From contig SKMT01000231.1 in assembly GCA_007120915.1 (NCBI GenBank), forward strand, positions 1 to 10,075: DNA of 10,075 nucleotides. The letters are read 5' to 3'. A program made the position numbers and the translations under genes. The notes under the pieces are model-generated. The model worked only from the letters and a program-made list of their open reading frames with translations. It was not told the origin of the DNA and ran no database searches. The DNA comes from Myxococcales bacterium. Lineage in GTDB: Bacteria; Myxococcota_A; Bradymonadia; Bradymonadales; Bradymonadaceae. Shown here in pieces: positions 6,943 to 10,075 of this stretch (position 1 is its first letter; every line of letters starts with the position of its first letter).

Positions 6943-8112
6943 TCAACTTCGGGGTTCTTCGATCCAGCCGCCACCGAGCACTTCTTCACCGCGGTAAAAC
7001 ACCGCTGCCTGCCCGGGGGTGACCGCTCGCTGAGGCGTTTCGAATTCTACGAACGCCGTCGTCGGATCATCGCCCACTGTCACCAGCGCCGGCACCGGCG
7101 TGGACCGGTACCGAATCTTCACTGAGCACTCCAGCGGTCCTGCCGGGCGCTGAAAGGACAACCAGTTGCACCGCTGTGCGACCAGCCCGCGCGACATCAG
7201 ATCTTCTTTCGAGCCGACGACCACCGTACCGTCATCGGGGCGGATCGCCTGTACGTACAACTTCTCGTGGTAGCTGATGCCAAGCCCGCGGCGCTGACCG
7301 ACGGTAAAGTTGTGGATTCCGTCATGTGTTCCCAGCACTTCACCGTCGACGGTGACAATCTTGCCCGGTGTCTGTTGCTCGTCGGCAAGCACTTCGGCGA
7401 CGTACTCTTTGTAGTCTCCACCGCCGACAAAGCAAATTTCGTGGCTCTCCGGCTTGTTCGCCGTCTCCAGATCGAAACCGTTGGCAATCTCTCGTACTTC
7501 CTCCTTGTCCAGATCCCCGAGGGGAAACAAAATTCGTCCCAGCGCCTCTCTGGGAAGCCCAAACAAGAAGTAAGTCTGGTCCTTGTTGCGGTCCACCCCT
7601 CGGAGCAATTTCGGCGTCTCCCCGCTGCGGTCGATCCGCGCGTAGTGGCCGGTGGCCAGATACTTCGCGCCCAGTGCCAGCGAACGCTTCAGCAAAATGT
7701 CGAACTTCAGATGGTCGTTGCAGGCCACACAGGGATTCGGCGTTCTCCCCCGCCGGTACTCCTCGACGAAGTACGAGATCACCCGCTTCTGGAACTCATC
7801 TTCGTAGTTGGCGACGTAAAAAGGGATGCCCAGCGAATCGGCGACGCTTCGGGCATCAAACAGATCATCGGGGGAGCAACAGCTTTTGTCGTACGACTCC
7901 TGGGGCGTCGAATACAGCCGCATCGAAATGCCCACCGCATCATAGCCCTGCCGTGCAAGCAATGCGGCAGTCACCGACGAGTCGACTCCGCCACTCATCG
8001 CCACGACCACTCGGTCGCGCACAGCCTTCGCGATCTCATCGCCCGTCTCCAGCACCGCCTCCCGGGGGCGGACCGCACAGGCGGCGTCAGTTGTGGTCTC
8101 GGTTTCTGTCAT
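6943..8112 (-). CDS. mnmA: tRNA-specific 2-thiouridylase MnmA
   Basis: Makes 2-thiouridine at wobble position 34 of tRNAs for Lys, Glu and Gln, using ATP and a persulfide sulfur donor. From the ATG at 8112 the protein has 389 residues, slightly above the usual 360-370. It has the PP-loop SGGVDSS (40-46), the NPCVACN motif whose second cysteine (C131) matches E. coli C102, and ESHEICFVGGGDY with C227 matching E. coli C199; both form the catalytic pair. KDQTYFLFGL (177-186) and the C-terminal TPGQAAVFY beta-barrel motif are also present. The frame extends to a TTG at 8184, but those 24 residues look unlike the family. The ATG has a purine-rich GAAGAAGAAGA just upstream, so I prefer it, though the first 30 or so residues remain poorly conserved either way. 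A cysteine desulfurase gene lies directly upstream, a likely sulfur source. Confidence 0.96.
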   Translation of the reverse strand: MTETETTTDAACAVRPREAVLETGDEIAKAVRDRVVVAMSGGVDSSVTAALLARQGYDAVGISMRLYSTPQESYDKSCCSPDDLFDARSVADSLGIPFYVANYEDEFQKRVISYFVEEYRRGRTPNPCVACNDHLKFDILLKRSLALGAKYLATGHYARIDRSGETPKLLRGVDRNKDQTYFLFGLPREALGRILFPLGDLDKEEVREIANGFDLETANKPESHEICFVGGGDYKEYVAEVLADEQQTPGKIVTVDGEVLGTHDGIHNFTVGQRRGLGISYHEKLYVQAIRPDDGTVVVGSKEDLMSRGLVAQRCNWLSFQRPAGPLECSVKIRYRSTPVPALVTVGDDPTTAFVEFETPQRAVTPGQAAVFYRGEEVLGGGWIEEPRS

Positions 8113-8187
8113 CGTCTTCTTCTTCGTTACTGCTTCGCAGACCTGGCTCACGACAGAGGTAGCGGGCGCACGCGTAAACTGCAAAGG

Positions 8188-9345
8188 TCAACGCCACTGC
8201 GCATCCATCTGTCGCAGCCTGTCGGCGACTTCTGCGATCCGCCGCGCCGCCTCTACCAACTCTTCGCGCTTGGTGGTCGGCCCGAAGCTAAAGCGCACTG
8301 ACCGCCGTGCATCCGCTTCGTCGTATCCCATCGCCAGGATGACATGGCTCGGCTCCAGCGACCCGGCGGTGCAGGCGGAACCACTGGACGCAGAGATTCC
8401 TTCCAAATCCAGCGCCATAAGCAAGTCTTCGCCGTCCACCCCCTCGAACGCTGCGTTAACCGTATTCGGAAGCTGCGCGTCCCTGTCGCCGCGAAGCTCC
8501 AACCCCGAGCTCTCCTGGTGCAGCGCGTCCACGAACGCCCGCCGGTGCTCACGAAGCATCTCGCTCCACTGTTCACGGCGTTGGACCACCGCCTCTGCGG
8601 CAGCGTCAGCCCCGGCGACGGCAACCACGTTCTCCGTGCCCGGACGGCGACCCCGCTCCTGGTGCCCCCCCGCATACAACGCGCTCACTTTCAGCCCCTC
8701 CCGTACCACCGTCGCTCCCACCCCTTTGGGACCACCCATCTTGTGAAACGACAGTGTCATGTAGTCCACCCCGGCCTCATCGAAGTCGATGTCGATTCGG
8801 CCCAGCGCCTGCGTGGCATCGACATGCACCAGCGCACCCGCTTCGTGTAGCTGCTCGACGATCCCGGGGATGTCGTGGACATTGCCCGTTTCGTTGTTCG
8901 CCCACATCACGCTGACCAGCGTCACCTCGTCGTCCAGCCGCCTCGACAGCCACTGCATATCGAGCCGCCCCCGCCGGTCTACCGGCCAGATCTCGGTGTT
9001 TACACCCTGCTGATCGAGCTGCTCGACGACCTCGATGACCGAAGGGTGTTCCACCGCCGTGCTCACAATGCGCGGGTTGTCCGTGGTGCGCACGTGATGG
9101 CGAAGCACCTGATTGTTGCTCTCGGTGGCCCCGCCGGTGATGACCACCCCCTGGGGCTGGGCGCCCACCGCCGCGGCAATGCTGCGTCGCGCCCGCTCCA
9201 CGACGGCGCGAGCCTTCTGGCCATGCTGGTGCACGCTCGATGCATTGCCCGGCACTTCGTCGAGCACCTCCACCATCGCATCTCGCACCGATTCCAACAC
9301 CGGGGCGGTAGCGTTCCAGTCCAGGTATGTCCGCTGTGATCTCAT
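8188..9345 (-). CDS. Cysteine desulfurase (NifS/IscS type, PLP-dependent)
   Basis: Converts L-cysteine to L-alanine and leaves a persulfide on an active-site cysteine, which is passed to Fe-S cluster or tRNA thiolation partners. From the ATG at 9345 it has 385 residues, normal for class V aminotransferases of this group. Features: YLDWNATAP at the N-terminus, GGATESNN for cofactor phosphate (71-78), EHPSV with the PLP-stacking H100, D176 and Q179 in VDATQ, SFHK with the Schiff-base lysine K202, the RRPGTENV stretch and SSGSACTAGSLEPSH with the catalytic cysteine C325. This long-loop form belongs to group I (IscS/NifS) rather than SufS. No iscU, iscR or iscA is adjacent; mnmA is, so tRNA thiolation is a likely main role. 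I leave the symbol blank because NifS, IscS and YrvO-type members cannot be separated by eye. A GTG at 9393 is a less likely start. Confidence 0.95.
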   Translation of the reverse strand: MRSQRTYLDWNATAPVLESVRDAMVEVLDEVPGNASSVHQHGQKARAVVERARRSIAAAVGAQPQGVVITGGATESNNQVLRHHVRTTDNPRIVSTAVEHPSVIEVVEQLDQQGVNTEIWPVDRRGRLDMQWLSRRLDDEVTLVSVMWANNETGNVHDIPGIVEQLHEAGALVHVDATQALGRIDIDFDEAGVDYMTLSFHKMGGPKGVGATVVREGLKVSALYAGGHQERGRRPGTENVVAVAGADAAAEAVVQRREQWSEMLREHRRAFVDALHQESSGLELRGDRDAQLPNTVNAAFEGVDGEDLLMALDLEGISASSGSACTAGSLEPSHVILAMGYDEADARRSVRFSFGPTTKREELVEAARRIAEVADRLRQMDAQWR

Positions 9346-9352
9346 CGTCATT

Positions 9353-9357
9353 CTCCC
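9353..9357 (-). promoter_or_regulatory. Ribosome binding site deciding the desulfurase start (GGGAG)
   Basis: GGGAG on the minus strand lies seven bases before the ATG at 9345, an ideal distance. It is only one base from the in-frame ATG at 9351, which is too close. The site therefore favours the protein starting MRSQRTYLDWNATAP over the longer starts at 9351 and 9393. Confidence 0.65.
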
Positions 9358-9379
9358 ATCGGGTAATGGACGCCACTTG

Positions 9380-9408
9380 CTACTAATTCCCACCCTTTAT
9401 ACCGTCAA
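9380..9408 (-). promoter_or_regulatory. Candidate promoter for the minus-strand gene cluster
   Basis: On the minus strand, TTGACG (9403-9408) matches a sigma-70 -35 box in five of six positions. A weak -10 (TAGTAG, 9380-9385) stands 17 bases downstream. A separate TATAAA (9396-9401) could instead be a -10 but has no good -35 partner. The position fits a promoter for the desulfurase and the genes behind it. The match is weak and sigma-factor use in this organism is unknown. Confidence 0.25.
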
Positions 9409-9617
9409 CATCGCTGATTGACTGCTCGGTCCTCATCACCCTCTATGCTGTTGAGACCGCCGAGTCTACAGAACCTCCATCTATTTGCGGCGCCTGAACT
9501 ACGGCTAACTAAGAGTTATGGGGAGCTTCGAACGGCCCACGAATCGAACGCGTACCTGCACCCAGGACACAAGACTGACGACGCAAGACTCACAACCCCA
9601 CGACCGGGTTGCTTCTC

Positions 9618-9650
9618 ACGGGGCGGATCGTACAGTTTCCATTGCCCCGT
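9618..9650. repeat. 7-bp inverted repeat ACGGGGC / GCCCCGT upstream of the SRPBCC gene
   Basis: ACGGGGC (9618-9624) and GCCCCGT (9644-9650) are perfect inverted arms with a 19-base spacer. Overlapping them is a direct repeat TCGTACA at 9628-9634 and 9651-9657, 23 bases apart or about two helical turns. No T-tract follows, so a terminator is unlikely. An operator for the gene at 9692 is possible but unproven. Confidence 0.4.
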
Positions 9651-9691
9651 TCGTACACTTGACCACTGTTTTTCAACTCCTCTGACGCCTT

Positions 9692-10075
9692 ATGACCGAA
9701 CCGACTGAGCACACTCCAGCCATTCACCCCGGCGACCAGATCCTGAAAGCGAAGCGACGGCCCACGCCCCGTCTTGGCTTCGAACACCTGCCCCGGCCCG
9801 GCGGGCTGATCGCCGGCGGGCTTATCGGGCTGTATGCCCTCAAACGCCGGGGGCTGGGAGGACTGTTCGCCGCCGGGGTCAGCGCCGGGCTTCTGTACCG
9901 AAGCGTGCGCGACAACGGGCTGGCCAACGGTGGCTGGCTGCGACGGCTTTTTCACACCGCAGCCAGCCAGATGGTCCCCTTCGAACGCCAGATGATCATC
10001 GACCGACCTCCCGAAGAGGTCTACGAATTCTGGCGCGACCCCGAAAACCTGGCCGTCTATCTGCCCCGGATCCGA
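9692..10075 (+). CDS. SRPBCC (START-like) family protein with hydrophobic N-terminal region, partial
   Basis: The frame starts at ATG 9692, has a stop just upstream in frame (9683-9685) and stays open to the window edge, giving 128 residues of an incomplete gene. Residues 1-30 are polar. Residues about 37-70 are Gly/Leu/Ala-rich with two short hydrophobic stretches split by KRRG, which could be membrane-associated hairpin segments. From about 98 the sequence (QMIIDRPPEEVYEFWRDPENL, then YLPRI) matches the first strand and helix of the SRPBCC/polyketide cyclase fold, a hydrophobic-ligand pocket domain common in coenzyme Q-related and lipid-binding proteins. The coupling of such a domain to a hydrophobic head is a known arrangement in proteins annotated as cyclase/dehydrase. 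No Shine-Dalgarno motif is clear. The ligand cannot be inferred from this fragment. Confidence 0.82.
   Translation, partial: MTEPTEHTPAIHPGDQILKAKRRPTPRLGFEHLPRPGGLIAGGLIGLYALKRRGLGGLFAAGVSAGLLYRSVRDNGLANGGWLRRLFHTAASQMVPFERQMIIDRPPEEVYEFWRDPENLAVYLPRIR

Larger units (their letters stand above)
9346..9691. other. Divergent intergenic region, no gene recognised
   Basis: This stretch separates the minus-strand cluster from the plus-strand SRPBCC gene and must hold the promoters for both. I found no open frame with family similarity and no tRNA. It contains small symmetrical elements: an imperfect hairpin with CTGT/ACAG and AGAC/GTCT stems (9448-9471), a perfect short inverted repeat TAACT-AAG-AGTTA (9506-9518), a direct repeat CAAGACT at 9570-9576 and 9584-9590, and the 7-bp inverted repeat listed separately. 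On the plus strand TTGACC (9659-9664) resembles a -35 box, but no matching -10 is visible. Confidence 0.6.

Noticed and set aside
8113..8184. N-terminal extension of MnmA from a TTG codon
   Set aside because: The extra 24 residues lie outside the conserved protein, TTG is a rare start and no ribosome binding site precedes it; the ATG at 8112 has a purine-rich leader. Not fully excluded.
7267..8301. A 344-residue plus-strand open frame opposite mnmA
   Set aside because: MnmA motifs (PP-loop, both catalytic cysteines) are on the minus strand; this frame is a shadow without domain similarity.
9522..9600. A GTTCGATTC sequence on the minus strand resembling a tRNA T-loop
   Set aside because: The flanking T-stem is imperfect, and no acceptor stem partner, D-arm or anticodon arm lies at the proper distance.
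9590..9955. A 121-residue minus-strand open frame near the right end
   Set aside because: It overlaps the SRPBCC-like plus-strand gene, which has recognisable family sequence; the minus frame is Pro/Gly-rich and motif-free.

Overview
The window is about 10 kb of GC-rich, gene-dense bacterial DNA. The gene content suggests a Deltaproteobacteria-type organism (Myxococcota or Bradymonadota). This is an inference from the large multidomain Ser/Thr kinase with ATPase and TPR modules, the codon bias and the protein sequence style. No rRNA, tRNA, CRISPR array, insertion sequence or phage gene was found.

Layout: (1) 52-4149, plus strand: one giant gene for a soluble protein with, in order, a low-complexity head containing a hexapeptide tandem repeat, a Ser/Thr kinase, a second low-complexity linker, a cyclase-homology domain that has lost its catalytic residues, an AAA/STAND-type ATPase and a C-terminal TPR array. 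(2) 4150-4168: a short convergent gap lying in a 7-bp tandem repeat that also forms the 3' end of gmk. (3) 4169-9345, minus strand: six tightly packed genes read right to left: cysteine desulfurase, mnmA, rnc, tatA, yicC and gmk, probably one transcription unit or two. (4) 9346-9691: a divergent intergenic region of 346 bases with small inverted repeats and weak promoter-like elements but no recognisable gene. (5) 9692 to the window edge, plus strand: the N-terminal 128 residues of a protein with a hydrophobic head and the start of an SRPBCC (START-like) domain.

The minus-strand cluster is housekeeping and mostly concerned with RNA. The desulfurase can supply persulfide sulfur to MnmA for 2-thiouridine in tRNA, RNase III and YicC are endoribonucleases, and Gmk supplies GDP. 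TatA, a component of the twin-arginine export pore, sits among them without tatB or tatC. The most unusual parts are the kinase with its pseudo-cyclase module and repeat tracts, and the heptad repeat that writes the last codons and stop of gmk. I see no convincing sign of a wholly new system.
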